From the NCBI GenBank assembly GCA_015075165.1, contig JABTUY010000006.1:186001-250000 (forward strand): a DNA stretch of 64,000 nucleotides. Reading direction: 5' to 3'. The stretch's first letter is position 1. The number at the start of each line of letters is the position of its first letter. The notes beneath the pieces were generated by a model. It had not been told where the DNA came from, searched no databases, and was given only the letters and a program-made list of their open reading frames with translations. The translations under genes were made by a program, and so were the position numbers. This document shows, in pieces, positions 40,555 through 49,051 of the stretch. Origin of the DNA: Ideonella sp. (GTDB lineage: Bacteria > Pseudomonadota > Gammaproteobacteria > Burkholderiales > Burkholderiaceae_C).

Positions 40555-40722
40555 TTAGCCTCTTGCGTTCGGGACTTTTATGCCCCATACTCTCCCCAAC
40601 GTCCTCGATCCACCACCCCTAGGTCTCGCCATGCCATCGACGAACTGCACGTTCCGCTTCATCAGGTGCATGTCGTCCTGCAGCCCGATGTCGTGTCGCA
40701 ACAGCGTGTGGTTGAACTCCAT
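40555..40722 (-). CDS. Possible short protein upstream of the repressor
   Basis: The frame encodes 55 residues, MEFNHTLLRHDIGLQDDMHL then MKRNVQFVDGMARPRGGG. Codons 1-31 have almost only G or C at the third position, like real genes here; the last 22 codons do not. The stop TAA touches the repressor ATG. It may be a genuine leader or regulator gene whose end overlaps the repressor promoter, or a coincidence. Confidence 0.4.
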   Translation of the reverse strand: MEFNHTLLRHDIGLQDDMHLMKRNVQFVDGMARPRGGGSRTLGRVWGIKVPNARG

Positions 40723-40761
40723 TCGCGCCGCTCCATTCACCACTGATTGACCCATTCTGTC
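40723..40761. promoter_or_regulatory. Divergent early/late switch region
   Basis: This gap separates leftward and rightward transcription. CCATTC recurs at 40719, 40733 and 40753 across it, and TTGACCCATTC lies just before the rightward start. Promoter and operator assignment is by context only. The rightward promoter may extend back into 40640-40720. Confidence 0.45.
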
Positions 40762-41013
40762 ATGCCCAAGCACGCCAAGCCCTCGCAGCAAACCCCGCTC
40801 AAGACGCGCGAGCAGGTGCGCGCCGAGTTCCGCGCCGCCGGCGTCACGGTGGCCGAGTGGGCGCGGCTCAACGACTTCAGCCGCGACGTGGTGATGACTG
40901 TGCTGCGCGGCCGCGTGCGCGGCAACTACGGCGAGGGCCACCGCGTGGCGGTGGCGCTCGGCCTCAAGAGCGGCCAGGTGGTGGACCCCAAGAAGTTCAA
41001 GGCCGCGGCCTGA
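40762..41013 (+). CDS. BcepMu gp16-family DNA-binding protein (early regulator)
   Basis: The 83-residue protein has the gp16-family pattern TREQVRAEFRAAGVTVAEWARLNDFSRDVVMTVLRGRVRGNYGEGHRVAVALGLK. This is a lambda-repressor-like helix-turn-helix found as the first early gene of BcepMu-like phages. It probably acts like Ner, turning early or repressor transcription down. ATG 40762 fits the family start; a TTG at 40747 would add five residues. It is divergent from the repressor. Confidence 0.85.
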   Translation: MPKHAKPSQQTPLKTREQVRAEFRAAGVTVAEWARLNDFSRDVVMTVLRGRVRGNYGEGHRVAVALGLKSGQVVDPKKFKAAA

Positions 41014-41072
41014 ACACGCCGGCCACCACCACCGCCGCACCACACCCACCGCCCCCTACCAGGAGCCTTGCC

Positions 41073-41279
41073 ATGCAACAGCCCGGGCAGTCTTCGTCGT
41101 CGCCGTCGTCGGCGTCATCGCCGCCGCCGTCGCACGTGATCGCGTTTCACGGTGCGTGCAAGCCAGGCCCGCTGCCGGCGCGCGTGCTCAAGCACCCGCC
41201 GCTCGATGCGCTGGAGATCAGCGCGCTGGCCGCGCTGCTGATCGGCGTGCTCACCTTCACGCTGCTGGCGCTGCTGTGA
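41073..41279 (+). CDS. Small single-pass membrane protein
   Basis: The 68-residue protein has a Ser/Pro-rich N-terminus (SSSSPSSASSPPPS), a basic middle and one C-terminal membrane helix (LEISALAALLIGVLTFTLLALL). The ATG has an AGGAG site. Its stop overlaps the next start (TGATG). No family was recognised; the C-terminal anchor suggests an inner-membrane role early in infection. Confidence 0.6.
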   Translation: MQQPGQSSSSPSSASSPPPSHVIAFHGACKPGPLPARVLKHPPLDALEISALAALLIGVLTFTLLALL

Positions 41280-41662
41280 TGGTGGGCAGCATCGCACTGG
41301 CCGGCCTCACGCTGGGGCTGCACCTGGTGAGCCTGCACAGCGTGGGCGGCATGCAAACCTTCACGCCGGGGCTGTACGTGCGCACGCCGGCCGGGTTCAC
41401 GGCCGGCGCCTACCGCAACAGCGAGGGCCGCGGCTCGGCCTACGCGGCGTGGACGTTCGAGGCGCTGCACGGCCGCGTGGCGCTCACCGCCGGCGTGGTG
41501 GCCGGCTACCGGCGCCACGCCATTGGCCCGCTGCTGGTGCCCAGCGTGCGCCTGCTCGGCGGCGACGCCGCCGGCAGCACCGCACTGCGCCTGGCCTGGG
41601 TACCCAAGCCCCCGCGCGGCCACAGCCACGCACTGCACATCGCCCTCGAGCGGGAGTTCTGA
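41279..41662 (+). CDS. Conserved early protein with beta-barrel-like pattern
   Basis: The 127-residue protein alternates strands and glycines: GLTLGLHLVSLHSVGG, GLYVRTPAGFTAGAYRNSEGRGSAYAAWTFEAL, LRLAWVPKPP, and ends HIALEREF with a terminal aromatic residue, as in outer-membrane barrels. Similar proteins occur in Mu-like phages and podoviruses without assigned function. There is no clear cleavable signal; a short hydrophobic start is present. It is coupled to the gene before. Confidence 0.6.
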   Translation: MVGSIALAGLTLGLHLVSLHSVGGMQTFTPGLYVRTPAGFTAGAYRNSEGRGSAYAAWTFEALHGRVALTAGVVAGYRRHAIGPLLVPSVRLLGGDAAGSTALRLAWVPKPPRGHSHALHIALEREF

Positions 41663-41665
41663 GCC

Positions 41666-41830
41666 ATACCCAACCAGCTCACCGCCAAGCGCCAGCTGCG
41701 CCAGCCCGATGGGCTGTGGCTTCGCGCCTGCCCGTACGCGCGCCGCACGATGTTCTTTGCTTCGACATGGGTTCGCATTCAGCGCCGCTACTCACCAGTG
41801 GCCGCCCGCGCGCAGGAGCGCCGCCCATGA
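41666..41830 (+). other. 54-codon open frame lacking a standard start
   Basis: Between a stop at 41660 and TGA 41828-41830 lies IPNQLTAKRQLRQPDGLWLR, then ACPYARRTMFFASTWVRIQRR and more. Its stop overlaps the next gene's ATG (ATGA), as for real genes in this operon. The first codon after GAGCC is ATA where ATG would be expected. Either ATA is used, an internal ATG gives 26 residues, or the start has mutated. Confidence 0.4.
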
Positions 41831-42126
41831 GCGACTACACCCACGAGGGCCAGCAGCGCATCCTGAAGTTGCTGGGCGTGCTGGCCGGCAACGAGATCGA
41901 CGGCCTGGCGCCGGGCGAGATCGCGCGGCTGCAGGGCTGCTCGGCCAGCCTGGTCACGCGCGACCTGGCCAACCTGCGCGAGGCCGGCTACGCCGAGCAG
42001 GTGCCGCACAACCAGCACTGGCGGCTGAGCCCGCAGCTGGTGCAGATCGCGGTGCGGCTGCAGATCGCGCTGGGCCGCGCCGAGCACCAGCTGGCCGAGA
42101 CGCGCAGCCGCTTCACCCGCGGCTGA
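41827..42126 (+). CDS. Winged-helix early regulatory protein (IclR-like N-terminal fold)
   Basis: The 99-residue protein has a winged helix: ILKLLGVLAGNEIDGLAPGEIARLQGCSASLVTRDLANLREAGYAEQVPHNQHWRLSPQL, like the DNA-binding part of IclR regulators. A helical tail follows with GRAEHQLAETRSRFTRG. It has no effector domain. It lies early in the operon before the transposase and may control it; the role is inferred. The ATG has a GGAG site at 41815. Confidence 0.72.
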   Translation: MSDYTHEGQQRILKLLGVLAGNEIDGLAPGEIARLQGCSASLVTRDLANLREAGYAEQVPHNQHWRLSPQLVQIAVRLQIALGRAEHQLAETRSRFTRG

Positions 42127-42169
42127 ACCCGCGCCTTCTCACCAACCCTTCACTGAACGGACCAACACC

Positions 42170-43129
42170 GTGGCACGCCCCCCGAAGAAGCCCACCCCCC
42201 AGCACGACGTGCAGCTCGACACCGAGGCGCTGGCCCGGGCCAGCCAGGCGCGCGACGAGCTCGCCGTGATCGACCACACGCTGCACGCGCAGAGCGTGGA
42301 GCTGGCCCAGCGCCTGGGTTACGACGGCCCGCTGCAGCCCGAGCTGCTCGAGCTGGGTGTCGCGCAGTCGATGCGCCGCACCGCCGAGGCCTGCCTCGAA
42401 ACCGGAAAGCTCTTGCTGCTGCTGAAAGAGCGGGTCGGCCACGGCGCGTTCCTGGAGAGCCTGGAGCGGCTCCAGTTCGCCCCGCGCGCCGCGCAGAAGT
42501 ACATGCAGGCGGCGCTGAAACTCTCAAATGCGCCGACGTCGGCGCATTTGAAGCTCCAGGCCAGCCAGAGCAAGCTGGTCGAGCTGCTCGTCCTCGACGA
42601 CGACGAGATCAAGGGCCTGGCCGAGGGCGACTCGGTGCGCGGCATCACGCTCGACAAGGTGGACACGATGACGGTGCGCGAGCTGCGCGCCGCACTGCGC
42701 GAGAGCGAAGAAAACCTCGCCGCCAAAGACCAGCTCATCGAGACCAAGAACGCCAAGATCGACAAGCTGCTCACGGCCAAGAAGTTCAAGCCCTCGCCCG
42801 AAAGCATCGCGCAGACGGCGGAGCAGCAGGCCCAGCTCGAGGAGCTGGCCAAGGCCACCACGGTGTGCCACGCCGAGTTCAACCGCCTGGCCGACGTGGT
42901 GGGGCAGATCGGCGCCGCCACCGAGAGCCGGGCCATGCGCGGGCGCGCGGTGCAGGCGGTGCAGTACCTGGTGCAGGTGCTGATCGAGGTGATCGAAGAG
43001 CACGGCATCGAGATCGACCTGGCCAACCCGGTGTCGCTGCCGCTGGGCTGGGGCATGCCGGGGCTGATGGACGATCAGCCGCCGCCGCAGACCCCCGCTG
43101 CGCCGCGGGCCAACGGCAAGGGCCACTGA
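42170..43129 (+). CDS. DUF3102 family protein
   Basis: The 319-residue protein has the DUF3102 region: TGKLLLLLKERVGHGAFLESLERLQFAPRAAQKYMQAALKL (about residues 77-118), a ParB-like DNA-binding type of helical module. A coiled coil (about 165-230) and a Pro-rich tail follow. The start is GTG 42170. DUF3102 genes lie just before transposase A in many BcepMu/B3-like phages; the role is not known. A 9-bp inverted pair GCGCCGACG/TCGGCGCAT-type stretch occurs at 42531-42548 within the gene. Confidence 0.82.
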   Translation: MARPPKKPTPQHDVQLDTEALARASQARDELAVIDHTLHAQSVELAQRLGYDGPLQPELLELGVAQSMRRTAEACLETGKLLLLLKERVGHGAFLESLERLQFAPRAAQKYMQAALKLSNAPTSAHLKLQASQSKLVELLVLDDDEIKGLAEGDSVRGITLDKVDTMTVRELRAALRESEENLAAKDQLIETKNAKIDKLLTAKKFKPSPESIAQTAEQQAQLEELAKATTVCHAEFNRLADVVGQIGAATESRAMRGRAVQAVQYLVQVLIEVIEEHGIEIDLANPVSLPLGWGMPGLMDDQPPPQTPAAPRANGKGH

Positions 43130-43145
43130 GCCGCGGCCCGGCGCT

Positions 43146-45053
43146 ATGGGGATCAACGCTGTGCAAGTGCTGCGCCTGCACCGCCTGCGCGAGGAGCTGG
43201 CTGCGGCCGCGCACGGCAGCAAGCGCGCGGTGGTGGCGGCCGCGGCGGCCGAGCTGGGCATCAGCACGGCCAGCGTGCACCGCTGGCTCAGCCAACACCT
43301 GCGGCACGACTCGGGCCGCGCGCGCCGCGCCGACGCCGGCGAGTGCGCCGTCACGCACGAGGAGCTGCAGAACATCGCCGCGGCGCTGTACGGCACGTTT
43401 CGCAAGACGGGGCGCCGCATCATGACGTTCGACACGGCGATCGAGATGCTGCGCGCCAACGGCCGCATCGACACCTCGCTTTCGGCCTCGCGCATCGCCA
43501 CGCTGCTCACCGAGGCCGGGCTGCACCCGAGCCAGATGGTGCGGCCCACGCCGGCGCTCGAGCAGCGCAGCCTGCACCCCAACCACGTGTGGCAGGTGGA
43601 CGCCTCGGTGTGCGTGGCGTACTACCTGAGCAACCTCACCGGCCTGCAGGTGATGCGCGAGGAGGTCTACAACAAGAACAAGCCGCGCAACTTCAGCCGC
43701 ATTCAGCACGAGCGGCTGATTCGCTACACGGTGGCCGACCACTACACGCACCAGATTCTCACGCGCTACTACCTGGGCAGCGAGTGCGCGGCGCACGTGG
43801 CCGACTTTCTAATCTGGGCGTTCGCGCCCAAGCTCGATGCCGGTGGCCAGCCGGCCCACATCGTGCACGGCGTGCCGATGATCGTGCAGCTCGACATGGG
43901 CGCGGCCAACACCAGCGCGCCGCTGCTCAACCTGCTCGAGCGACTGCAGGTGCAGGTGATCACGCACGATCGTCACAACTCGCGCGCCAACGGCTCGGTC
44001 GAGAAGGCCCATCACCTGGTGGAGCTCGATTTCGAGAGCCGGCTGCGCTTTGCGCACGTGCCGAGCCTGCAGGCGCTGAACGCGCACGCGCTGGCGTGGA
44101 GCCACCAGTTCGGCGCCACGCGGGTGCACAGCCGCTACAAGCGCACGCGCCACACCGAGTGGCTGGGCATCACCGCCGAGCAGCTGCGCCTGGCGCCGCC
44201 GCAGCCGGTGATGCGCGACATGGTGACCACGCACCCCGAGAAGCGGCGCGTGGACAACAACCTATCGATCACGTTCGTGCCGGTCAGGGGCCAGGGCAGC
44301 CGCGATTTCAGCGTGCGCTACGTGCCTGGCGTGGTGGCGGGCATGTGGCTCGACGTGGTGGTGAACCCGTACCGCCTGCCGGCGGTGAACGTGGGCTACA
44401 GCGACGAGGCCACCGGCGAGCAACGCTGGATGGTGGTGGAGCCCAACCTGCGCGGTGCCGATGGCCGCCTGGTGGATGCGCCCACCATCGGCGAAGAGCA
44501 GCGCGCCGCGCCGCGCGGCCTGCTGGAGCGCAACCGCGATGCGCTGCGCCTGCTGGCCTATGCGCACGATGTGGTCGAGCAGGTGGGCAGCGATGCGCCG
44601 CGCACCGAGCGCCTGGCGGCGGCCGAGGCCGCGCACGAGAAGGGCGCGCTGGTGTTCGGCGGCGCGGTGGACCCGTTCAAACCCATTGCCGACACCGCAG
44701 CCGGTCTGCCGGCCTATCTGCCGCGGCGCGGCACGCCGCTGGATGCGCCGGCGCGGCAGGTGGCGGTGGCGCGGCTCTCGGCCGTTGAGGCCTGCAGCCG
44801 CATCCACGATGCGCTGGCGCGCGTGGGCCAGGTGGCGGCCTACGACGCGAGCACGGTGTATGCGTGGCTGGCCGAGCGCTGGGGCGATGCGGGCATGCCC
44901 GAAGACCAGCTCGACGCGGCCTGCCGCGTGCTGATCGACAACGCGGCGCGCAACGCGGCCGCGGGCGACAACGCGGCGCGCAACGCGGCGGGCGACAACG
45001 CCGCGCCGGTGCAGCCGGTGCCGCTGCGCGCGGTGGGCGGGGGTGCGCTGTGA
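43146..45053 (+). CDS. Mu-like transposase A (DDE integrase-type)
   Basis: The 635-residue protein has an N-terminal helix-turn-helix (about residues 28-52, AAAAAELGISTASVHRWLSQ). An RNase H-fold core follows with WQVDASV (Asp152), IVQLDMG (Asp250) and NGSVEKAHH (Glu286), giving the D,D-35-E triad. A beta-barrel domain follows (about 370-450). The C-terminus has a short DNAARNAAxG repeat and ends in a flexible tail. It cuts and joins phage ends for replicative transposition. It overlaps gene B by 4 bp. Confidence 0.95.
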   Translation: MGINAVQVLRLHRLREELAAAAHGSKRAVVAAAAAELGISTASVHRWLSQHLRHDSGRARRADAGECAVTHEELQNIAAALYGTFRKTGRRIMTFDTAIEMLRANGRIDTSLSASRIATLLTEAGLHPSQMVRPTPALEQRSLHPNHVWQVDASVCVAYYLSNLTGLQVMREEVYNKNKPRNFSRIQHERLIRYTVADHYTHQILTRYYLGSECAAHVADFLIWAFAPKLDAGGQPAHIVHGVPMIVQLDMGAANTSAPLLNLLERLQVQVITHDRHNSRANGSVEKAHHLVELDFESRLRFAHVPSLQALNAHALAWSHQFGATRVHSRYKRTRHTEWLGITAEQLRLAPPQPVMRDMVTTHPEKRRVDNNLSITFVPVRGQGSRDFSVRYVPGVVAGMWLDVVVNPYRLPAVNVGYSDEATGEQRWMVVEPNLRGADGRLVDAPTIGEEQRAAPRGLLERNRDALRLLAYAHDVVEQVGSDAPRTERLAAAEAAHEKGALVFGGAVDPFKPIADTAAGLPAYLPRRGTPLDAPARQVAVARLSAVEACSRIHDALARVGQVAAYDASTVYAWLAERWGDAGMPEDQLDAACRVLIDNAARNAAAGDNAARNAAGDNAAPVQPVPLRAVGGGAL

Positions 45054-46315
45054 GCGCGGTGCTGGTGCCCGCGTTCGACCGGGCCAACCCGCCCGAGGGG
45101 CGGCGCATCGAGCTTTCGGTGATCGCATCGGAGCTGGGCCTGGGCGTGCGCGCGCTGGCCGATGCCACCGGGCTCAGCCGCTCGGCGGTGAGCCGGATCA
45201 TGGTCGAGAACATCTGGCCGGCGCGCGAAGACCGCGTCGAGCTGCAAGCGCGGTTTCGTGCGGTGTGCGCCGAGCACGGCGCGAGCGAGGCCGACCTCGA
45301 GCTGCTGTTTCACGCGCACGTGCGCAAGCGGCAGTTCGGCAACCCCACGGGCAAGACGCGCATCGTGCCGCGCCCCGCGCCCCCACGCCAACAGGAGATC
45401 ACCGACGTGTTGCTCGCCAAACAAACCCTGAGCCCGGAGGCGCGCCGCAAGTGGAGCCTGCCGGTGAACCCGTTCGACGGTGAGGTGGAGTCAGCCGAGC
45501 AGATGTTTGCCTCGGGCGAGATCCGCTTCGTGCGCGAGGTGTGCTGGCAGGCGGCGGTGAACGCGCGCTTCGTGGCGGTGGTGGGCGAGAGCGGCGCGGG
45601 CAAGACCACGCTGCTGGCCGACCTGAAAGAGCGCATCGCGGCCGAGCGAAAGCAGGTGCTGGTGGTGGAGCCCAGCGTGCTGGGCATGGAAGACACCGAG
45701 AGCAAGGGCATGCCGCTCAAGAGCGGCGACATCCTGCACGCGATCGTGGCCACGCTCGACCCGCTGGCCAAGGTGGGCCAGACGATGGAGCGGCGCACGC
45801 GCCAGGCCGAGAAGCTGCTGGCCGGCAGCATGGGCGCGGGCAACTCGCACCTGGTGCTGATCGAAGAGGCGCACAGCCTGCCCATTGCCACGCTCAAGCA
45901 CCTGAAGCGGCTGCACGAGCGCATGCGGCTCAACGGCCGCAAGCCCATGCTGGGCATCTTGCTGCTCGGCCAGCCCGAGCTGAAGGCCAAGCTCGACGAC
46001 AAGCGCCACGACGTGCGCGAGGTGGTGCAGCGCATCGAGCTGGTGGAGCTGCAGCCGCTGGGCAACGACCTCAAGCCTTACCTGCAGCACCGCGCGCGCC
46101 TGGCCGGCCGCGAGCTGGCCGAGCTGATCGACGACTCGGGCGTGGAGGCGATCCGCGAGCGGCTCACGGTGGTGCCGCCGGGCCTGCGCAACGCGCAGCC
46201 CATGAGCCTGCTGTACCCGCTGGCGGTGAACAACATGATGACCGCAGTGCTGAACAAGACGGCGCAGCTGGGCCCGCCGGTGGCCAACCGCGACGTGGTG
46301 CGATTGGTGATGTAA
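45050..46315 (+). CDS. Mu B-like transposition ATPase
   Basis: The 421-residue protein starts at GTG 45050, overlapping the transposase stop. An N-terminal helix-turn-helix is at about residues 25-55 ([17 protein letters not shown]). The AAA+ domain has Walker [10 protein letters not shown] (179-187) and Walker B LVLIEEAH (268-275). A C-terminal domain follows with [24 protein letters not shown] binds target DNA, stimulates A and gives target immunity. Mu B is about 312 residues, so this one is longer at both ends. Confidence 0.93.
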   Translation: MSAVLVPAFDRANPPEGRRIELSVIASELGLGVRALADATGLSRSAVSRIMVENIWPAREDRVELQARFRAVCAEHGASEADLELLFHAHVRKRQFGNPTGKTRIVPRPAPPRQQEITDVLLAKQTLSPEARRKWSLPVNPFDGEVESAEQMFASGEIRFVREVCWQAAVNARFVAVVGESGAGKTTLLADLKERIAAERKQVLVVEPSVLGMEDTESKGMPLKSGDILHAIVATLDPLAKVGQTMERRTRQAEKLLAGSMGAGNSHLVLIEEAHSLPIATLKHLKRLHERMRLNGRKPMLGILLLGQPELKAKLDDKRHDVREVVQRIELVELQPLGNDLKPYLQHRARLAGRELAELIDDSGVEAIRERLTVVPPGLRNAQPMSLLYPLAVNNMMTAVLNKTAQLGPPVANRDVVRLVM

Positions 46316-46339
46316 CCCCACTCACGAGGAGACGCGCAG

Positions 46340-46612
46340 ATGAGACTCGACCCTGAGCGCCGCGAGATCGGCGCCGAGCGCCGCGAGTTCGGCGCCGACG
46401 GCTGGTTTCCGTGGCGGCTGCAAGACATGGGCTTCGTGCTGGCCTGCCTGGGCGTGGTGCTGGCGCTGACCGCGCTGGGCACCGCGCTCGACGAGGTGAG
46501 CGAGCGCGAGGGCGCGCGCCACCAGCAGCTGCAGGCGCAGCAACTTGCGCAGGCCTGCCGCGCGGCGGGCTATGCCGCCGCCGCGGTGAGCACCGCAGGG
46601 GCACGGCCATGA
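46340..46612 (+). CDS. Small membrane protein of the early operon
   Basis: The 90-residue protein has a charged N-terminus with the near-repeat ERREIGAERREFGADG, one membrane helix (about residues 30-50, MGFVLACLGVVLALTALGTAL) and a Gln/Ala-rich tail. The ATG has a GAGGAG site. Its stop overlaps the next ATG. No family was recognised. Confidence 0.65.
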   Translation: MRLDPERREIGAERREFGADGWFPWRLQDMGFVLACLGVVLALTALGTALDEVSEREGARHQQLQAQQLAQACRAAGYAAAAVSTAGARP

Positions 46613-47205
46613 TGCGCGGCGAGCCGGGCAGCAAGCTGCTGCTGGTGTTGTCGTCGTTCGTCGACGAGAACGATGGCCTCACCTTGCAGGAGCTCACCGC
46701 GGGCGGCGTGCTGACCCGCGGCGACGTGAACAACGCCAGCGTGCGCTACCTGCGCCGCCTGCGCGAGGACGGCGGCAACCGTTACTACATCACCGTCGAA
46801 GGGCTGCGCAAGCGCGACGAGCTGCAGGGGCTCGAGCAGCCCCCCGCGCAATCGGAAGCCGGGCTCGCGCTGCAACAGTCGTTTCTGAACCAACGCGAGC
46901 TGCCGGAGCCGGCAGCGAACGACGCCGCCACGCGCGCGGCCACGCCCGAGCTGCTGCCGCTGCCACAGGTGAAAGAGATCGACATCGATGCCGTGCACCG
47001 CCTCTACCCGGCCGCACGCGGCCTGGCCGCGCCGGCCGCGCACGCCGACCCCGACGCGTTCGACTGCGCCATTTCGCACAAGGGCGTGCTCACCATCGAA
47101 AGCGGCGCGCACCGGCTCGAGCTGCCGCTGGCACACACGCGCAAGCTGGTGCGCTATCTGGAGCACACGCTGGGCAGCCTGGCCGAGGAGCGCGCGCGTG
47201 GATAG
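46609..47205 (+). CDS. Early phage protein with HTH-like N-terminus
   Basis: The 198-residue protein starts MMRGEPGSKLLLVLSSFVDENDGLTLQELTAGGVLTRGDVNNASVRYLRRL, a probable helix-turn-helix. It ends in a compact domain, DPDAFDCAISHKGVLTIESGAHRLELPLAHTRKLVRYLEHTL. It is coupled at both ends (ATGA before, 8-bp overlap after). Function is unknown; a DNA-binding accessory role is plausible. Confidence 0.65.
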   Translation: MMRGEPGSKLLLVLSSFVDENDGLTLQELTAGGVLTRGDVNNASVRYLRRLREDGGNRYYITVEGLRKRDELQGLEQPPAQSEAGLALQQSFLNQRELPEPAANDAATRAATPELLPLPQVKEIDIDAVHRLYPAARGLAAPAAHADPDAFDCAISHKGVLTIESGAHRLELPLAHTRKLVRYLEHTLGSLAEERARG

Positions 47206-47455
47206 CGCCGCCGTGGGCTCGCTCACCGGCAGCTGGGCCGTGCGCGCGATGATCCTGATCGCGCTCGACCATCACATGCACCACTGGTGCGCGCTCGACT
47301 GGCTGGCGCGCCGGCTCGAGCTGCCGCCGCCGCGCGTGCGCGAGGTGGCCGAGGCGCTGGCCTGCGAGGGCCTGATCGACCGCAGCGACGACGGCCCCGC
47401 CGGCCACATGCTCTACGGCGTGCTGGTGCAGCCGGGGCGGGAGATCGTGCAGTGA
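47198..47455 (+). CDS. Small winged-helix protein
   Basis: The 85-residue protein starts at GTG 47198 with a GAGGAG site 8 bp upstream. It is one winged helix: RAMILIALDHHMHHWCALDWLARRLELPPPRVREVAEALACEGLIDRS. It overlaps genes on both sides (8 and 4 bp). A small early DNA-binding protein of unknown target. Confidence 0.68.
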   Translation: MDSAAVGSLTGSWAVRAMILIALDHHMHHWCALDWLARRLELPPPRVREVAEALACEGLIDRSDDGPAGHMLYGVLVQPGREIVQ

Positions 47456-47769
47456 CCGGGGCCGAGCTGCTCAACGTGCTGGCGCGCCACCAGGGCCGCG
47501 AGCGCGGCATTCACGCGGCCGACCTGGCGCGTGTGTGCAGCGTGCCCACGCGGCGGCTGCGCGCGCTGATCAGCGCACTGCGCGAAGAGGGCATGGCCAT
47601 CTGCGGCACGCCCGAAACCGGCTACTACCTGGCCACCACGCCCGACGAGCTGCGCGAGAGCTGCAAATTTCTGCACGAGCGCGCAATGAAGAGCCTGGTG
47701 CTGGCCAGCCGCATGCAACAGATCAGCCTGCCCGAGCTGCTGGGGCAGCTGAAGCTCAACCAGGCCTGA
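47452..47769 (+). CDS. Small helix-turn-helix protein
   Basis: The 105-residue protein starts at GTG 47452, overlapping the previous stop. The fold begins TGAELLNVLARHQGRERGIHAADLARVCSVPTRRLRALISALREEG, a winged helix like those acting in plasmid or phage replication control. A helical tail, ESCKFLHERAMKSLVLASRMQQ, follows. It precedes the Gam-like gene. Function is not known. Confidence 0.68.
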   Translation: MTGAELLNVLARHQGRERGIHAADLARVCSVPTRRLRALISALREEGMAICGTPETGYYLATTPDELRESCKFLHERAMKSLVLASRMQQISLPELLGQLKLNQA

Positions 47770-47787
47770 AGGAGGGCCGTATCCACC

Positions 47788-48327
47788 ATGAGCGAGACGC
47801 TGACGACACCGAGCGCCACCGAAGAGATCATCGACAGCGCCAGCGCGCTGGCTGATGCGCGCGCCCACCTGGCCAGGCTGGTGAACGCGCTCAACGAGCA
47901 CGTGGAGGCCACCAAGGCCGAGGCGCTGCCCGAGATCCGCGACGCGATCGCCTGGGCCAGCGCGGCGTGGGCGCACCTGGAGTACAAGCTGCGCGCGCAC
48001 CCCGAGCTGTTCGTGAAGCCGCGCAGCATGGAGGTGCACGGCATCAAGTTCGGCTACGCCAAGGGCAAGGGCGGCCTGCAGATCGAAGACGCCGAGCGCA
48101 CGCTGCAGCTCATCCACAAGCACCTGCCCGACCAGGCCGACGTGCTGATCGCCACCCGCGAGGCGCCGGTGAAGAACGCACTGGCGCAGCTGAGCGCGGC
48201 CGAGCTCAAGCGCATCGGCGTGGAGCTGAAAGACACCGGCGACCAGGTGTTCATCCAGCCCGCCGAAACCACGCTCGACAAGCTGGTGAAGGCGCTGGTG
48301 GCCGGCCAGCTGGAGGCAGGCGAGTGA
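47788..48327 (+). CDS. Host-nuclease inhibitor Gam-like protein
   Basis: The 179-residue protein has the Gam plan. A long N-terminal helical pair (about residues 18-75) is followed by a beta segment, EVHGIKFGYAKGKGGLQIED, then VLIATREAPVKNALAQLSAAELKRIGVELKDTGDQVFIQP at the end. Mu Gam is a Ku-like dimer that binds DNA ends and blocks RecBCD. The match is by pattern, order and length (Mu Gam is 174), not by an exact motif. Strong ribosome site AAGGAGGG. Confidence 0.72.
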   Translation: MSETLTTPSATEEIIDSASALADARAHLARLVNALNEHVEATKAEALPEIRDAIAWASAAWAHLEYKLRAHPELFVKPRSMEVHGIKFGYAKGKGGLQIEDAERTLQLIHKHLPDQADVLIATREAPVKNALAQLSAAELKRIGVELKDTGDQVFIQPAETTLDKLVKALVAGQLEAGE

Positions 48328-48818
48328 CGGCAGCCGTCAACCCGTTCGCGCAGCTGATGGCACTGCACATGCCGGTGGCGCCGGCCACGGTCAGCGCGCA
48401 GCTGGTGGTGGCCGGCCGCGTGATCACCGACGCGCGCCAGCTGCGCCACCTGGGCCTCGAGCCCGACGAGTACGTGCGTCTGCGCGACGAGCTGCGCCGC
48501 GCCAAGAAGCGCGCGTACTACCAGCGTCGCAAGCAAGACCCGCACTTCATCGCCGTGCGCCACGCGTGGGCCGAGGCCAACCGCACGCACGTGCGCGCGT
48601 ACAAGCTGGAATACGACGCGCGCACCCGCGAGCACCAGCGCGAGCTCAAGACCGCCTGGGCGCGCCGCAAGTACCACGAAGACCCCGAGAAGTTTCGGGC
48701 CGTGCAGCGCGAGTACTACGCCCGCCACCGCGAGCAGTGCATCGCCGCGTCGCAGGCGCGCTATCAGCGGCGCAAGGCGGCGCGGGCGGCGGCGGCGAAC
48801 AACTGCGAAGGAAGGTGA
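48324..48818 (+). CDS. Basic early protein with repeated Arg/Tyr-rich motifs
   Basis: The 164-residue protein starts at GTG 48324, overlapping the Gam-like stop. The N-terminus has AGRVITDARQLRHLGLEPDEYV. The rest repeats short units of the type RRKxHxDPxKFRAVQREYYARHREQ, rich in Arg, Lys, Tyr and His, typical of nucleic-acid-binding arrays next to HNH domains. No HNH core is visible. Function is not known. Confidence 0.6.
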   Translation: MTAAVNPFAQLMALHMPVAPATVSAQLVVAGRVITDARQLRHLGLEPDEYVRLRDELRRAKKRAYYQRRKQDPHFIAVRHAWAEANRTHVRAYKLEYDARTREHQRELKTAWARRKYHEDPEKFRAVQREYYARHREQCIAASQARYQRRKAARAAAANNCEGR

Positions 48819-48820
48819 CC

Positions 48821-49051
48821 ATGACGGATCGGTTCATGCAACGGCTGCAGGCATGTGAGGCCTCCGGCTGGGGGCCGCTTGTCGAGAAGCGGATCCGCTA
48901 CACGCGGATCTTTCACGCCGCGACGTGTGGGCTCAACCTCCGCAGGGTGTTCTGCTGCGATTGCGAAGGCGAGATCTACGTCATCCTGAAAGATGGCCAG
49001 CGGTTCAGCATCGGCCTGGACGGAACGCCGAGGCGCGTGAAGGGCGGATGA
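48821..49051 (+). CDS. Small cysteine-containing protein
   Basis: The 76-residue protein has cysteines in ATCGLNLRRVFCCDCEGEIYVILKDGQRFSIGLDG, possibly a small zinc-binding or beta fold. ATG 48821 has a GAAGGA site. Its stop overlaps the GemA start. Base composition is slightly lower in GC than its neighbours. No family was recognised. Confidence 0.6.
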   Translation: MTDRFMQRLQACEASGWGPLVEKRIRYTRIFHAATCGLNLRRVFCCDCEGEIYVILKDGQRFSIGLDGTPRRVKGG

